Source: Paractinoplanes ovalisporus
GTDB lineage: Bacteria > Actinomycetota > Actinomycetes > Mycobacteriales > Micromonosporaceae
Assembly (NCBI RefSeq): GCF_016834655.1
Contig: NZ_JAENHP010000033.1
Location: 32,867-96,866 of the forward strand
Direction: 5' to 3'
DNA: 64,000 nucleotides
Of this stretch, positions 1 through 9,129 are shown piece after piece. Within the stretch, counting starts at the first letter, position 1; each line of letters starts with the position of its first letter. A program made the translations under genes and the position numbers. Under the pieces are notes generated by a model that saw nothing but the letters and a program-made list of their open reading frames with translations, was not told the origin of the DNA and made no database searches.

Positions 1-59
1 CGACGAAGCAGCGGGGGATGCCGTGAAGTTTCACTACCGTTAACAACACCGGTCAAGGC

Positions 60-75
60 GCTAATAGGTATTAGT
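60..75. promoter_or_regulatory. LacI-type operator candidate 1
   Basis: The bases GCTAATAGGTATTAGT contain the perfect inverted repeat CTAATA-GG-TATTAG. The same motif recurs at 130-145 when read on the other strand, and both lie directly upstream of a LacI-family gene. Such paired AT-rich palindromes in otherwise GC-rich DNA are the usual appearance of LacI operators, so autoregulation of the downstream operon is inferred. Confidence 0.6.
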
Positions 76-129
76 GCAGGCATTTCCTTGACGACCGCGG
101 CGCGGGTGGCCGACGATCGGTCCACGTTT

Positions 130-145
130 GTTAATGCGTATTAGC
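130..145. promoter_or_regulatory. LacI-type operator candidate 2
   Basis: The reverse complement, GCTAATACGCATTAAC, matches operator 1 at 12 of 16 positions. It lies 23 bases before the GTG start at 169, where a bound repressor would block the start region. The centre-to-centre distance to operator 1 is 70 bases, compatible with two dimers cooperating. This is inferred from sequence symmetry only. Confidence 0.55.
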
Positions 146-168
146 GGCGTAACAGAGGAGACTCCGAC

Positions 169-1188
169 GTGCCATCCAGCAACAGACGGGTGACGCAGCA
201 GGACATCGCCCGCATGACCGGCGTCAGCCAGACGACCGTGTCGATCGTGCTCAACGAGCGGGACGACGCCGCCGTCCGCATCGCCCCCGAGACCCGGGAG
301 AGGGTGCTCGCGGCCATCCGCCGTACGGGCTATGTGGCCGACCCGATCGCCCGCCGCCTGGCCGCCCAGCGCAACCGCTTCCTCGGCGTCTTCACCTACG
401 AGCCGGTGTTCCCGGCCGGCCTCGGCGACTTCTACCACCCGTTCCTCGTCGGCATCGAGGAGTGCGCCGAACGCATCGGCTGTGATCTGCTGCTGTTCAC
501 CAGCGCGCCGGTCATCGACGGCCGCCGGCGCATCTTCTCGCAGGACAACCGGCTGCGGCTGGCCGACGGCTGTGTGCTGCTCGGCCGCTGGCTCGACCCC
601 GAGGAACTGGCCCGGCTGATCGCGGAGGGTCAGCCGTTCGTCAGCGTCGGCCGCCGCGACGACGCCGGGGGCCCGGTTCCCTACGTCGGCGCCGACTACC
701 CGACGGCCACCGCGGCCCAGGTCCGGCGGGCCGCCGAGCTCGGTCACCGGACGATCGCGTACGTCGGGGAAGGCAGTGGCCCCGAGTCGCACGCCGACCG
801 TTTCCGCGGCTTCACCACAGCAACCCAGGAGGCTGGCATCACCGGCTTGCACTTCAAAATGGACAAACTGGTCCTCGGCCGAGCGTTGAAAGCCGGTTGT
901 ACGGCGATCTTCGTGGAGGAGTTCGCCGACGGCGCCGCGCTCGCCGACGAGGCCACGGAACGGGGTCTCCGCGTACCGGAGGATCTGTCGTTCGTGGCTC
1001 TCGGTGACCCGACCCGCCCGGCCAGCACCGATCTCGACTTCAGTGGTTACCGCATTCCCCGGCGTGAGATGGGCTGGCAGGCGGTCGAGGTGCTCTCGGC
1101 GATCCTCGACGGCACCGCCGGCGAGACCCAGCGGCTGCTCTCCTGCGAACCCGTGACCGGCGCGACGCTGGCGGTGGCCCGTGCGTGA
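169..1188 (+). CDS. LacI family transcriptional regulator
   Basis: This 339-residue protein has the LacI architecture. An N-terminal helix-turn-helix spans about residues 8-50 (TQQDIARMTGVSQTTVS is the recognition core), a hinge helix follows near 55-65 (PIARRLAAQRN), and the rest is a periplasmic-binding-protein-like effector domain. Length is normal for the family. The GTG start at 169 follows a GAGGAG ribosome site. It is the first gene of a co-directional set with an oxidoreductase and a sugar ABC importer, whose substrate is probably the inducer. Two palindromes upstream suggest that it represses its own operon. The ligand cannot be deduced. Confidence 0.93.
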   Translation: MPSSNRRVTQQDIARMTGVSQTTVSIVLNERDDAAVRIAPETRERVLAAIRRTGYVADPIARRLAAQRNRFLGVFTYEPVFPAGLGDFYHPFLVGIEECAERIGCDLLLFTSAPVIDGRRRIFSQDNRLRLADGCVLLGRWLDPEELARLIAEGQPFVSVGRRDDAGGPVPYVGADYPTATAAQVRRAAELGHRTIAYVGEGSGPESHADRFRGFTTATQEAGITGLHFKMDKLVLGRALKAGCTAIFVEEFADGAALADEATERGLRVPEDLSFVALGDPTRPASTDLDFSGYRIPRREMGWQAVEVLSAILDGTAGETQRLLSCEPVTGATLAVARA

Positions 1189-2779
1189 GATGCACACCGA
1201 CGTCCTCGTCATCGGCGGCGGCCTGGGCGGAGTCGCGGCGGCCCTGGCCGCGCTCCGAGCCGGCCGGAGGGTGCTGCTCACCGAGGAGTACGCCTGGCTC
1301 GGCGGCCAGCTGACCAGCCAGGCCGTCCCGCCCGACGAGCACAGCTGGGTCGAGCGGTTCGGCGTCACCGCGAGTTACCGGGCGCTGCGCGACGGCATCC
1401 GGGCCCACTACCGCGCCCACTATCCGCTCACCGACCGCGCCCGCCGCACCCGCGACCTCAACCCCGGGGCCGGGCACGTCAGCCGGCTCTGCCACGAGCC
1501 GCGGGTCGCCGTGGCGGTGATCGACGCGATGCTCGCCCCCTACCGAGGGTCGGGCCGGCTGACCGTGCTGCAACCTGCCGTGCCGGTGTCCGCTGAAACC
1601 GACGGTGACCGGGTCACGTCCGTCACGGTCCGCCATCACGGCGAGCAGTACGTGCTGTCCGCGCCCTACATCCTCGACGCCACCGAAACCGGCGACCTGC
1701 TGCCGATGACCGGCACCGAATATGTGACCGGCGCCGAGTCACAGGCCGAGACCGGCGAGCCCAGCGCCCCCGAGACCGGCGACCCGGCCAACATGCAGGC
1801 GCTGTCGGTGTGTTTCGCCGTGGACCACGTCGACGGCGATCACACCATCGACAAGCCTTCGGCGTACGGCTTCTGGCGCGATTACCAACCGGAGTTCTGG
1901 GGTGCGCGGATGCTGTCGTGGCAGACCCCCAACCCCCGTACGCTGGAAATCTCCACCCGCTCGTTCACGCCGAACCCGGACGACGACCCGTGGCTCGTCG
2001 ACGCCGACCAGCGCGTCAACCCGGGCGACGGCAACCTGTGGACGTTCCGCCGCATCGCCGCGCGCCGCAACTTCACCGACGGCTTCTACCCCAGCGACAT
2101 CTGCCTCGTGAACTGGCCGATGATCGACTATTTCGAGCAGCCGTACGTGGATGTGCCCGACCCCGCGCAGGTCGAGGCGAAGGCCCGCGAGCTGTCTTTC
2201 TCCGTTCTCTACTGGCTGCAGACCGAGGCGCCACGCCCGGACGGGGGAACGGGCTGGCCGGGGCTGCGACTGCGCGGCGACGTGACCGGCAGTGCGGACG
2301 GCCTGGCGATGGCCCCGTACGTGCGGGAAGGTCGTCGGATCCGCGGCGAGTGCACCGTCGTCGAACAGGACCTGAGTCTGCAGGTCAGAGGCGACAAGGG
2401 CGCGGTTCCGTACTCCGATTCGATCGGTGTCGGTATGTATCGCATCGATCTGCACCCCTCCACCGGCGGCGACAACTACATCGACGTCGCCAGTTGCCCG
2501 TTCGAGATCCCGCTCGGGGCCCTGATCCCGCAGCGCGTCGAGAACCTGCTCCCCGCCGGCAAGAACATCGCCACCACCCACATCACCAACGGCTCGTACC
2601 GGCTGCATCCGGTCGAGTGGAACGCGGGCGAGGTGGCCGGCGCGCTGGCCGCGTTCTGCCTCGACCGCTCCGTCTCGCCGCGGGCCGTGCGCAACACCCC
2701 CGATCTGCTCACCGAGTTCCAGAACCACCTGAGCTCCGACGGCGTCGAGCTGCGCTGGCCCGACATCAGCGGTTACTGA
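1181..2779 (+). CDS. FAD-dependent oxidoreductase
   Basis: This 532-residue protein begins with a Rossmann FAD-binding motif (VLVIGGGLGGVAAALAA, from about residue 8) and an acidic strand end (LLTEE) that would hold the ribose. A C-terminal AGKNIATTHITNGSYRLHP stretch fits the second FAD-contact region of the FAD_oxidored family (PF12831). The reading frame overlaps the lacI end by 8 bases if GTG 1181 is used. ATG 1190 is an alternative start. Placement between the regulator and the ABC importer suggests that it oxidises the imported compound or a derivative. No signal peptide is seen, so it is probably cytoplasmic. The substrate is unknown. Confidence 0.85.
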   Translation: MREMHTDVLVIGGGLGGVAAALAALRAGRRVLLTEEYAWLGGQLTSQAVPPDEHSWVERFGVTASYRALRDGIRAHYRAHYPLTDRARRTRDLNPGAGHVSRLCHEPRVAVAVIDAMLAPYRGSGRLTVLQPAVPVSAETDGDRVTSVTVRHHGEQYVLSAPYILDATETGDLLPMTGTEYVTGAESQAETGEPSAPETGDPANMQALSVCFAVDHVDGDHTIDKPSAYGFWRDYQPEFWGARMLSWQTPNPRTLEISTRSFTPNPDDDPWLVDADQRVNPGDGNLWTFRRIAARRNFTDGFYPSDICLVNWPMIDYFEQPYVDVPDPAQVEAKARELSFSVLYWLQTEAPRPDGGTGWPGLRLRGDVTGSADGLAMAPYVREGRRIRGECTVVEQDLSLQVRGDKGAVPYSDSIGVGMYRIDLHPSTGGDNYIDVASCPFEIPLGALIPQRVENLLPAGKNIATTHITNGSYRLHPVEWNAGEVAGALAAFCLDRSVSPRAVRNTPDLLTEFQNHLSSDGVELRWPDISGY

Positions 2780-2794
2780 GATTTGGAGATCCCC

Positions 2795-4036
2795 ATGAGA
2801 CGTCTTCTCTCCGGTATAGCCACGGTTGCCCTGCTCGGCTCGCTCACCGCCTGCGGTGGCGGTGACGACGCCGGCTCCGACGGCCCGATCACGCTGCGCA
2901 TGACCACGTGGTCGTCCAACCCGGCCCACGTGCAGCTGTTCGACTCGATCGCGGCCGAATACAAGACGACCCACCCCGACGTGACCGTCAAGTTCGACGC
3001 GTTGCCGATCGACAACTACACGACCACGGTCACCACCCAGATCGCCGGTGGGAACGCGCCCGACATCGCGTGGATCCTCGAGGGTTCGGCGCCCGACTTC
3101 GTGGCCTCGGGCGCGCTGACCTCGCTCGACGACAGCATCGAGAACGCCGGGGACCTGGCGCCGGCGGCCACCGCCCTGTGGAAGCAGGACGGCAAGTTGA
3201 TGGCGTATCCGTTCTCGACCTCGCCTTTCGGGGTCTTCGTCAATACCGACCTGTTCAAGAAGGCCGGTGTTTCCCTGCCCTCTTCCTCTTGGTCGTGGGA
3301 ACAGGCCGCAGCCGCCGCGTCTGATGTTGCCGAAAAAACCGGCAAACAGGGTCTGGTGATTCGCGACTTCGACTACAAGGACTGGACGAACCTGGCGACC
3401 GTGTTCCGCGGCTGGGACGCCGAGGCCTGGAGTGCCGACGGGAAGACCTGCGGCTTCGACCAGCCGCCGATGGTCGACGCGATGACGTTCCTGCACAAGG
3501 CGATCTTCACCGACAAGGCGATGCCCGCGCCCGGTGTGGCCGCGGACTTCTTCGCCGGTGAATCGGCCATGACAATCGCCCAGATCTCGCGGACGTCGCT
3601 GCTCAAAGAGGGCGGTTTCGGCTGGACCCTCGTCCCGCTTCCGGCCGGCCCGGCCGGCGAATATTCGGTGATCGGCCAGGGCGGCCTCGGCGTGCTGAAG
3701 AAAGGCAAGAACGCGTCGGCCGCGGCCGAATTCGTCAAGTTCTTCACCAGCCCCGCCAACTCCGCGAAGCTGGCCCAGTTCTTCCCGCCGCCCCGGCAGT
3801 CGCAGCTCAACGCCGAGACCCTGGCCAAGGCCAACCCGCTGCTGAAGCCGGAACAGCTGCAGAACGTCGTGATCGACGGCATCGCCGACGGTGTCGTCAA
3901 GCCCAGCCACACCGGAAGCGCGGAGATCAATCAGGCCGTACGGTCGTCGCTTGATCCGCTGTGGAAGCCCGGCGCCGACGTTCCGGGCGTGCTCAAGGGC
4001 GTGTGCGCGGCCATCAACCCGCTGCTCGCCAAATGA
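2795..4036 (+). CDS. Sugar ABC transporter substrate-binding lipoprotein
   Basis: This 413-residue extracytoplasmic solute-binding protein of family 1 (maltose/sugar type) has a lipoprotein signal. The charged MRR start is followed by a hydrophobic stretch and the lipobox LTAC with Cys20. The ATG at 2795 is chosen over the in-frame TTG at 2783 because GGAG at 2785-2788 is correctly spaced for it and the signal peptide then starts normally. The motif TTQIAGGNAPDIAWI is typical of the family. It captures the substrate for the two permeases that follow, and its stop overlaps the next ATG (ATGA). Confidence 0.93.
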   Translation: MRRLLSGIATVALLGSLTACGGGDDAGSDGPITLRMTTWSSNPAHVQLFDSIAAEYKTTHPDVTVKFDALPIDNYTTTVTTQIAGGNAPDIAWILEGSAPDFVASGALTSLDDSIENAGDLAPAATALWKQDGKLMAYPFSTSPFGVFVNTDLFKKAGVSLPSSSWSWEQAAAAASDVAEKTGKQGLVIRDFDYKDWTNLATVFRGWDAEAWSADGKTCGFDQPPMVDAMTFLHKAIFTDKAMPAPGVAADFFAGESAMTIAQISRTSLLKEGGFGWTLVPLPAGPAGEYSVIGQGGLGVLKKGKNASAAAEFVKFFTSPANSAKLAQFFPPPRQSQLNAETLAKANPLLKPEQLQNVVIDGIADGVVKPSHTGSAEINQAVRSSLDPLWKPGADVPGVLKGVCAAINPLLAK

Positions 4037-4947
4037 CCGTTGGCTCCTCGTTGACGCGCCGCCGCTACTGGACCACGCGGCGGCGTGATCAACTGACCGC
4101 GTACGTCTTCATCACGCCCGCCCTGCTCGGCGCGCTCGCCTTCGTGTTCCTGCCGTTGGTCCTGGTCGTCTGGTACAGCCTGCACGAATGGAACGTGCTG
4201 GCCGACACGTTCAATTTCGTGGGCGCCGAGAACTACCGGAAACTGGCCGACGACCCGAATGTGCCGGCCGTGCTCCGCGCGACGGCGTTCTTCTCGATCG
4301 GCCTGGTCGTCCTCAACCTGGCCCTGGCCCTGCTGCTCGCCGTTCTGCTCAACCAGAAACTGCGCGGCACCACGGTCTTCCGCGTGCTGTTCTTCTCGCC
4401 GGTCGTGGTTTCCCTGCTCGCGTGGACCATCGTGTGGGGTTTCCTGCTGCAGGACAACGGCGGCCTCAACGGAATGCTGGACGCGGTGGGAATCGACGGC
4501 CCCAACTGGCTGCGCTCCGGCGGAACGGCCATGGTGTCGGTCGTCATCGTGCAGGTCTTCAAAAACGTCGGCCTGAACATGGTGCTTTTCCTGGCCGCGC
4601 TGCAGGGCGTTCCCGTTTCGCTGCACGAGGCCGCCCGCACCGACGGCGCCGGCCCGTGGCGGGTGTTCCGCAGCATCACGCTGCCGCTGATCAGCCCGAC
4701 CATTCTGCTCACGTCGATCATCACCGTGGTCGGATCGTTGCAGGTGTTCGCCCAGATCAGCGTCCTCACTCAGGGCGGCCCCGGCAATTCCACGACGGTT
4801 CTCGTCTATTACCTCTACCAGCAGGCGTTCCAGTTCCACGCGTTCGGCTACGGCGCCACACTTTCGGTGCTGCTCTTCGGAATCGTGCTGGCCCTGACCG
4901 TTCTGCAGTGGCAGATGCGCAAGAGGTGGGTCTTCCATGAGCAATAA
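4033..4947 (+). CDS. Sugar ABC transporter permease (MalF-like)
   Basis: This 304-residue polytopic membrane protein has about six transmembrane helices and the ABC permease EAA loop EAARTDGAGPWRVFRSITLP near residues 195-215, which docks the ATPase. The start at 4033 gives the 4-base ATGA overlap with the binding-protein gene, a sign of translational coupling. No ATPase gene follows the transporter. In actinobacteria such CUT1 importers commonly share an MsiK-type ATPase encoded elsewhere, and that is inferred here. Confidence 0.93.
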   Translation: MTVGSSLTRRRYWTTRRRDQLTAYVFITPALLGALAFVFLPLVLVVWYSLHEWNVLADTFNFVGAENYRKLADDPNVPAVLRATAFFSIGLVVLNLALALLLAVLLNQKLRGTTVFRVLFFSPVVVSLLAWTIVWGFLLQDNGGLNGMLDAVGIDGPNWLRSGGTAMVSVVIVQVFKNVGLNMVLFLAALQGVPVSLHEAARTDGAGPWRVFRSITLPLISPTILLTSIITVVGSLQVFAQISVLTQGGPGNSTTVLVYYLYQQAFQFHAFGYGATLSVLLFGIVLALTVLQWQMRKRWVFHEQ

Positions 4948-5761
4948 GACCAAGCTTTTCCTGTACGGCGTCCTGCTCGTCCTCTGCATACCTTTCGTGT
5001 TCCCGACCTGGTGGATGATCACGAGCTCGTTCAAGCCGAACTCCGAGATCTTCTCCCCGTCCCTGCTGCCGTCGAGCTGGAGTTTCGAGCCCTGGCGCCA
5101 GGTCTTCACGATGCAGCCGTTCGCCCAGCAGTACTGGAACAGCGCGTACATCGCGGTGGTCGTCACGGTCGGCACGCTGGTGGTTGCCTCGATGGCCGGC
5201 TACGCCTTCGCCCGCATCCGTTTCCGCGGCCAGAACTTCCTGTTCCTGCTGGTCCTGACCGGTCTGCTGATCCCCAGCGAGGTGACGATCGTCCCGCTGT
5301 TCCGCATCTTCAACAGCCTGGGCCTGGTCGACACCCACTGGCCGCTGATCCTGGTCCCCATGCTGGGCCCGCCGAGCGTGCTGGCCACGTTCATCATGCG
5401 CCAGTTCTTCATCACCCTGCCCGGCGAACTGGAGGAGGCAGCCCGGATGGACGGCCTGGGTCGCCCCGCCATTTTCCGGCGCATAGCCCTGCCGCTGGCC
5501 CGCCCGGCCCTGGGCGCGGTGGCCATCTTCACGTTCCTGCACAGCTGGAATCTCTACCTGGAGCCGGTCGTCTACATCTCGTCCCAGACGAAATACACGT
5601 TGCCGCAGGCGCTGACCCAGTTCACCGACGCCTACCAGGGCCAGCTCTGGAACGTGCAGCTCTCGGCCGCGTCGATGACAGCCATCCCGGTGCTGATCGT
5701 CTTCGTGATAGCCCAGCGCCAGTTCATCGAGGGCCTGGCCCACACCGGCCTGAAAGGCTAA
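4937..5761 (+). CDS. Sugar ABC transporter permease (MalG-like)
   Basis: This second permease of the importer has 274 residues and about six membrane helices. Its EAA loop reads EEAARMDGLGRPAIFRRIAL. The N-terminal WWMITSSFKPNSEIF and the C-terminal RQFIEGLAHTGLKG are characteristic of MalG-type subunits. The start overlaps the preceding gene by 11 bases, completing a tightly packed operon of regulator, oxidoreductase, binding protein and two permeases. The next gene is convergent and only 4 bases away. Confidence 0.94.
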   Translation: MSNKTKLFLYGVLLVLCIPFVFPTWWMITSSFKPNSEIFSPSLLPSSWSFEPWRQVFTMQPFAQQYWNSAYIAVVVTVGTLVVASMAGYAFARIRFRGQNFLFLLVLTGLLIPSEVTIVPLFRIFNSLGLVDTHWPLILVPMLGPPSVLATFIMRQFFITLPGELEEAARMDGLGRPAIFRRIALPLARPALGAVAIFTFLHSWNLYLEPVVYISSQTKYTLPQALTQFTDAYQGQLWNVQLSAASMTAIPVLIVFVIAQRQFIEGLAHTGLKG

Positions 5762-5765
5762 GGGT

Positions 5766-6836
5766 TTACGGATGTTCTCCGGCGCGGCGGGCCGCCAAAA
5801 GGGCCCGATCCGGTGACATATCAAAATCGATCATGTAACCGAGGGCGACTTCCCCGTCAACGGCCGGATTTTCGAGGTGCATCATGTTGACGAGGAAGGT
5901 CTCCAGGGAAACCGGCGTCCGCGGTGTTCCCAGGTCACGGACCACCTCCAGGAGGATCCTGTCGTTGGCATACTTCTTGATCAGGGTGTCCAGATCGGCC
6001 ACCGTCGTCATTCCCAGAATGCGGAGCATGGCCAGGATGTTCGACTTGTCGAAGTCGTCCTTCGTCCCTTCAGATCGGAGGGTCTGCCCGACGGCGTCGA
6101 TCGCGCGCCGCAGGCGGGCAGTGCTCGGGCTGCGCTCGAGATACTCGTCCAGCGAGGCCAGATCCAGCTCGATGCTGTAGTCCCCGCTGTCCAGTGCGGA
6201 GCCGTACGCCTGGCTGACGCGATCCCGGTCGCTCCGGAATTGGGAGAACTGACTGTCGGCGATCTCGAACAGGGCGCTCAGCCGGCCCAGCCCTCGCTTC
6301 AGCTCCCGGGGAACGTCTTCCTGACTCTTGTACTCGAGCTTGTGGTTGACCGCGGCCCAAGCATGCTGCAGGGCCGTCCTGACCTGGATCTCCGCCTTGA
6401 AATCGGCGTAGCGCGCCCATTCTGGCAGATCTGCTCTCGGGCTCGCGATGCTGACGATGAAATGACGAGACAGGTAGCCGAACCGATCCGGGTCGAGCAG
6501 AGCGCTCTTGTCGACCGAGTTCTCCTCGTCGACCTCGAACTCCCGGCGTATCAGGGCCTCGACCTCGTCCCCGTCCTCGAGGTAGTAGGTAATGATCCGG
6601 ACGCCGGTCAGGTCAGTCATCTCTTTGAGCGGGTCGGCGTACTTGTTCGCCTTCAGCTCCAGCTTCCTTTCGAAGCTGCTGACGTCCTTCGCCCGGCTCT
6701 CGATCTGAATGATGTCGATGTGGTTTTGAGCGAGGAGATCCTTCAAAAGACGCTCGAGGCGCGCCGCGAAGTCCGCGAAGAGGGGCCTGATCTGGACGAA
6801 TCTCCCCACGATCTCCGAGGTGGCGTGCGTTTCCAA
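5766..6836 (-). CDS. RelA/SpoT-domain protein with C-terminal extension
   Basis: This 356-residue protein carries a (p)ppGpp synthetase-like domain at about residues 40-170. Landmarks are SRAKDVSSFERKL, DLTGVRIITYY, FGYLSRHF (the position of the GYxSxH motif) and EIQVRTALQHAWAAVNHKLE. There is no HD hydrolase, TGS or ACT domain, so it is a single-domain synthetase, unlike long Rel. About 185 residues of mostly helical, charged sequence follow and are not recognised. The TTG start is supported by GGAGG six bases upstream. Small alarmone synthetases may act in stress responses, or as toxins that pyrophosphorylate nucleotides or tRNA. Which applies here cannot be told from sequence. Confidence 0.8.
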   Translation of the reverse strand: METHATSEIVGRFVQIRPLFADFAARLERLLKDLLAQNHIDIIQIESRAKDVSSFERKLELKANKYADPLKEMTDLTGVRIITYYLEDGDEVEALIRREFEVDEENSVDKSALLDPDRFGYLSRHFIVSIASPRADLPEWARYADFKAEIQVRTALQHAWAAVNHKLEYKSQEDVPRELKRGLGRLSALFEIADSQFSQFRSDRDRVSQAYGSALDSGDYSIELDLASLDEYLERSPSTARLRRAIDAVGQTLRSEGTKDDFDKSNILAMLRILGMTTVADLDTLIKKYANDRILLEVVRDLGTPRTPVSLETFLVNMMHLENPAVDGEVALGYMIDFDMSPDRALLAARRAGEHP

Positions 6837-7126
6837 GCCTGTCCTCCAGCCCCTCGATCAAGCAGTCGCCGCAGCCGTCAGAGCCCACGTCCCGCGGCGA
6901 CCGCCGTACCTGCTGTCCAATGGAGAACGCAGCATAGCGCCCGGCTGTCGCCCAGCCTCGCTGAGACAGCGCGTGCCCTACCAGGAGGGACGCTCTACCT
7001 TCGTCACTCGGCCGCGGGCCGGCTGACCGTTTCGCCAGTTCCCCGGCAGCGTTTCCGGCAAAGGCGATATTCCGTGGTTCGAAGACAACTTTGACCTTGT
7101 CGAATACCGATGCTTGACTGAGGTGT

Positions 7127-7570
7127 ATGGCGGATTGGCTACCGATTGCCGGAACGCTACTAGGTGCGGTCGTAGGCTCCACGTCCACCCTGTTGTCCCA
7201 GCGATTGGCGTTTGGCCGGGACCGCGCGGCCAAACTCACCGACCTCCGGCGAGAGGCCGTCACCCGATTCCTCTCCGAGATCCACAAACATCAGCGGGAG
7301 CTGTATTCCCTGCACGAGCGCTACCCGGACGCGGCCACGCGCGAGGGTGCGATCAAGCGGGTATCCCCGATCGAAGCCCAGGTAGCCCTCGACAACGTCC
7401 GGTTCCTGGCCACCGCCGAGGTCGTCGCGCAGGCGGAGTCCCTGTGGCTCCACGTCCGTGAATCGAACTTCGCCCGAGGTAATGCCAAAAGTCGAATACG
7501 CTGGCGGCGGGTCTATTGGGAAATGCGCAAAGACCTGGTATTCAGCTTTCGCGCTTCCCTCGAAACTTGA
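7127..7570 (+). CDS. Small membrane-anchored protein, unknown function
   Basis: This 147-residue protein starts with one hydrophobic segment (LPIAGTLLGAVVGSTSTLLS, residues 5-24). It continues with a charged, probably helical cytoplasmic part rich in Arg, Glu and His. An N-terminal anchor followed by a helical hairpin is common in uncharacterised actinobacterial proteins. Start ATG 7127 is preceded by GAGGTGT. It runs convergently into rnpB, which ends 17 bases beyond its stop. The divergent neighbour is the RelA/SpoT-domain gene, with 290 bases between them. No function is assigned. Confidence 0.7.
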   Translation: MADWLPIAGTLLGAVVGSTSTLLSQRLAFGRDRAAKLTDLRREAVTRFLSEIHKHQRELYSLHERYPDAATREGAIKRVSPIEAQVALDNVRFLATAEVVAQAESLWLHVRESNFARGNAKSRIRWRRVYWEMRKDLVFSFRASLET

Positions 7571-7586
7571 CGCTCTTGTTAGTAGC

Positions 7587-8005
7587 GCGACGGACGAGTC
7601 GGCCTGTACGCCGGATTCTGTCCGGGCGAGTTGCCTCGCCGTGGGCGGTCATCCATCTCGGCCGGCCGTTGCCGGCTCGGCTCTTGCGGCCTACCCGCAG
7701 GCTCGGGCGAGCAGCCCTCGAACGCCTGCGCTGGCCACCGCCTTGCGGCCGTGGCCTTTCTTGGCCTTGCTCCGGGTGGGGTTTACCTAGCCACCCCGGT
7801 CACCCGGGGTGCTGGTGAGCTCTTACCTCACCGTTTCACCCTTACCAGCCCCAAGGGGCCGGCGGTCTGTTCTCTGTGGCACTGTCCCGCGGGTCGCCCC
7901 GGGTTGCCGTTAACAACCACCCTGCTCTGCGGAGTCCGGACGTTCCTCGGCGACCTCCCCGGAAGGAGGCCGACGCGACCGCCTGGCTGACTCGTCCGTC
8001 GCCCG
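7587..8005 (-). ncRNA. rnpB: RNase P RNA (bacterial class A)
   Basis: Read on the minus strand, this about 419-base RNA has the universal RNase P landmarks. GAGGAACGTCCGGACTCC lies near the 5' side, a GGTGAAACGGTGAGGTAAGAG-like core follows in the middle, and ACAGAATCCGGCGTACAG lies near the 3' end. The terminal helix P1 is visible: the 14-base GCGACGGACGAGTC near the 5' end (8002 downward) pairs with GACTCGTCCGTCGC at the 3' end (7600-7587). Ends are set by that helix and are approximate by a few bases. The product is the catalytic subunit that matures tRNA 5' ends. Confidence 0.96.
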
Positions 8006-8039
8006 GCCATTCTAACGAGGTCGTAGATTCGACCTCACC

Positions 8040-8804
8040 ATGGATCTCACCCACGTGCTTCTGCTGCTGGTGGCCGGGCTCGCCGCGGGGGCCGTCAACG
8101 CGATCGCCGGCGGTGGGTCACTGATCACGTTTCCGAGCCTGATCGCCACCGGGTTGCCCTCGGTGGCGGCCAACGTCACCAATTCCATCTCGGTGTTTCC
8201 CGGGTACGTCTCCAGCGTCGCCGGCAGCCGAGCGGACCTCGCGGGCCAGCGCCGCCGGGTCGTCCGGACCCTGCCCGTGTGTGTGCTCGGCACGGCCGCC
8301 GGGTGTGCCCTGCTGCTGCTCACGCCCGCCCGCGCGTTCGAACTGATCGTGCCCTTCCTGGTGCTCGGCGCCGCCGCCACGCTGGCGTTCCAGCAGCGCC
8401 TGCGCGGCCTGGTCGGCCATCCCCGCGCCATGTCGCCGCGCCGAGCGGCGCTGTCGCTGCAGGCCGTAGTCTTCGTCGGCGCGATCTACGGCGGCTACTT
8501 CGGGGCGGCCCTGGGCGTCATGTACGTGGCCGCGCTCGCCCTGATCCTCGACGAGCCCCTGAACCGCATCAACGCCCTCAAGAACGTCCTGTCCGCCACC
8601 GTCGGCCTCGTCACGCTGCTGGTCTTCGCGTTCTTCGCCCCGGTCAACTGGGCGGCCGTCGCCGTCCTCGCACCGGCCACGGTCGTCGGCGGCTACGCGG
8701 GCGCCAAGCTGGCCCAGCGCCTGCCGGCCTCGGTGCTGCGGGCCTTGATCGTCGCTTTCGGCACCGCGATCGGTTTGCTGCTCCTCTATCGCGCGCTGAG
8801 CTGA
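8040..8804 (+). CDS. TauE/SafE family membrane transporter
   Basis: This 254-residue protein has about seven or eight membrane helices and the family hallmarks AGAVNAIAGGGSLITFPSL near the N-terminus and YGGYFGAALGVM at about residues 145-158, the two internal repeats of TauE/SafE (sulfite exporter-like) proteins. The usual role is export of sulfite or other small organosulfur anions, but substrates vary. It starts 35 bases from the 5' end of rnpB, divergently. No partner sulfur genes are nearby. Confidence 0.88.
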   Translation: MDLTHVLLLLVAGLAAGAVNAIAGGGSLITFPSLIATGLPSVAANVTNSISVFPGYVSSVAGSRADLAGQRRRVVRTLPVCVLGTAAGCALLLLTPARAFELIVPFLVLGAAATLAFQQRLRGLVGHPRAMSPRRAALSLQAVVFVGAIYGGYFGAALGVMYVAALALILDEPLNRINALKNVLSATVGLVTLLVFAFFAPVNWAAVAVLAPATVVGGYAGAKLAQRLPASVLRALIVAFGTAIGLLLLYRALS

Positions 8805-9129
8805 TCATCCCCAACCAGTTCCGTCCGTACGGCCTTATACGTGTCTCGCCACCCCCATCCCTCCGGGGGCGGCGCTGTGCGGTCCCGCGGCCCAACCTCT
8901 CCCATCACCGCGTGGTTCAGCGGTATGCGTGCCCGCCGTCCTCACCCCTCCCGCTAGGGCTTGGTGGAGCGGTATACATGTCCCGCCACCCCCACCCCCT
9001 CCCACCAGGGTGTGGTGGGGAGCCTAACCGCGTGTGGGGTGGGTGACGGAGTTATCCACATTGCTGGGTTGTCCACAGCGGCGGGAAAACGGGCGGCCGG
9101 GCCGAGGGCGGTTTCGCTAACCTCCGCGC
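8805..9129. repeat. Non-coding spacer with degenerate ~50-bp repeats
   Basis: No gene is supported in this 325-base spacer. The part 8920-9018 holds two copies, 50 bases apart, of a unit beginning GCGGTATNCNTGNCCCGCC followed by a run of CCCCACCCC and AGGGNNTGGTGG. A third, shorter relative starts at about 8835 (TTATACGTGTCTCGCCACCC). The final part, 9030-9129, contains the next gene's upstream region, including TTATCCACATTGCTGGG. The repeats have no spacers of constant kind, so they are not CRISPR. Confidence 0.6.

Noticed and set aside
8805..9129. Possible small gene between the TauE-type exporter and the P-loop protein
   Set aside because: No frame with normal codon-position bias. The space is degenerate repeats.
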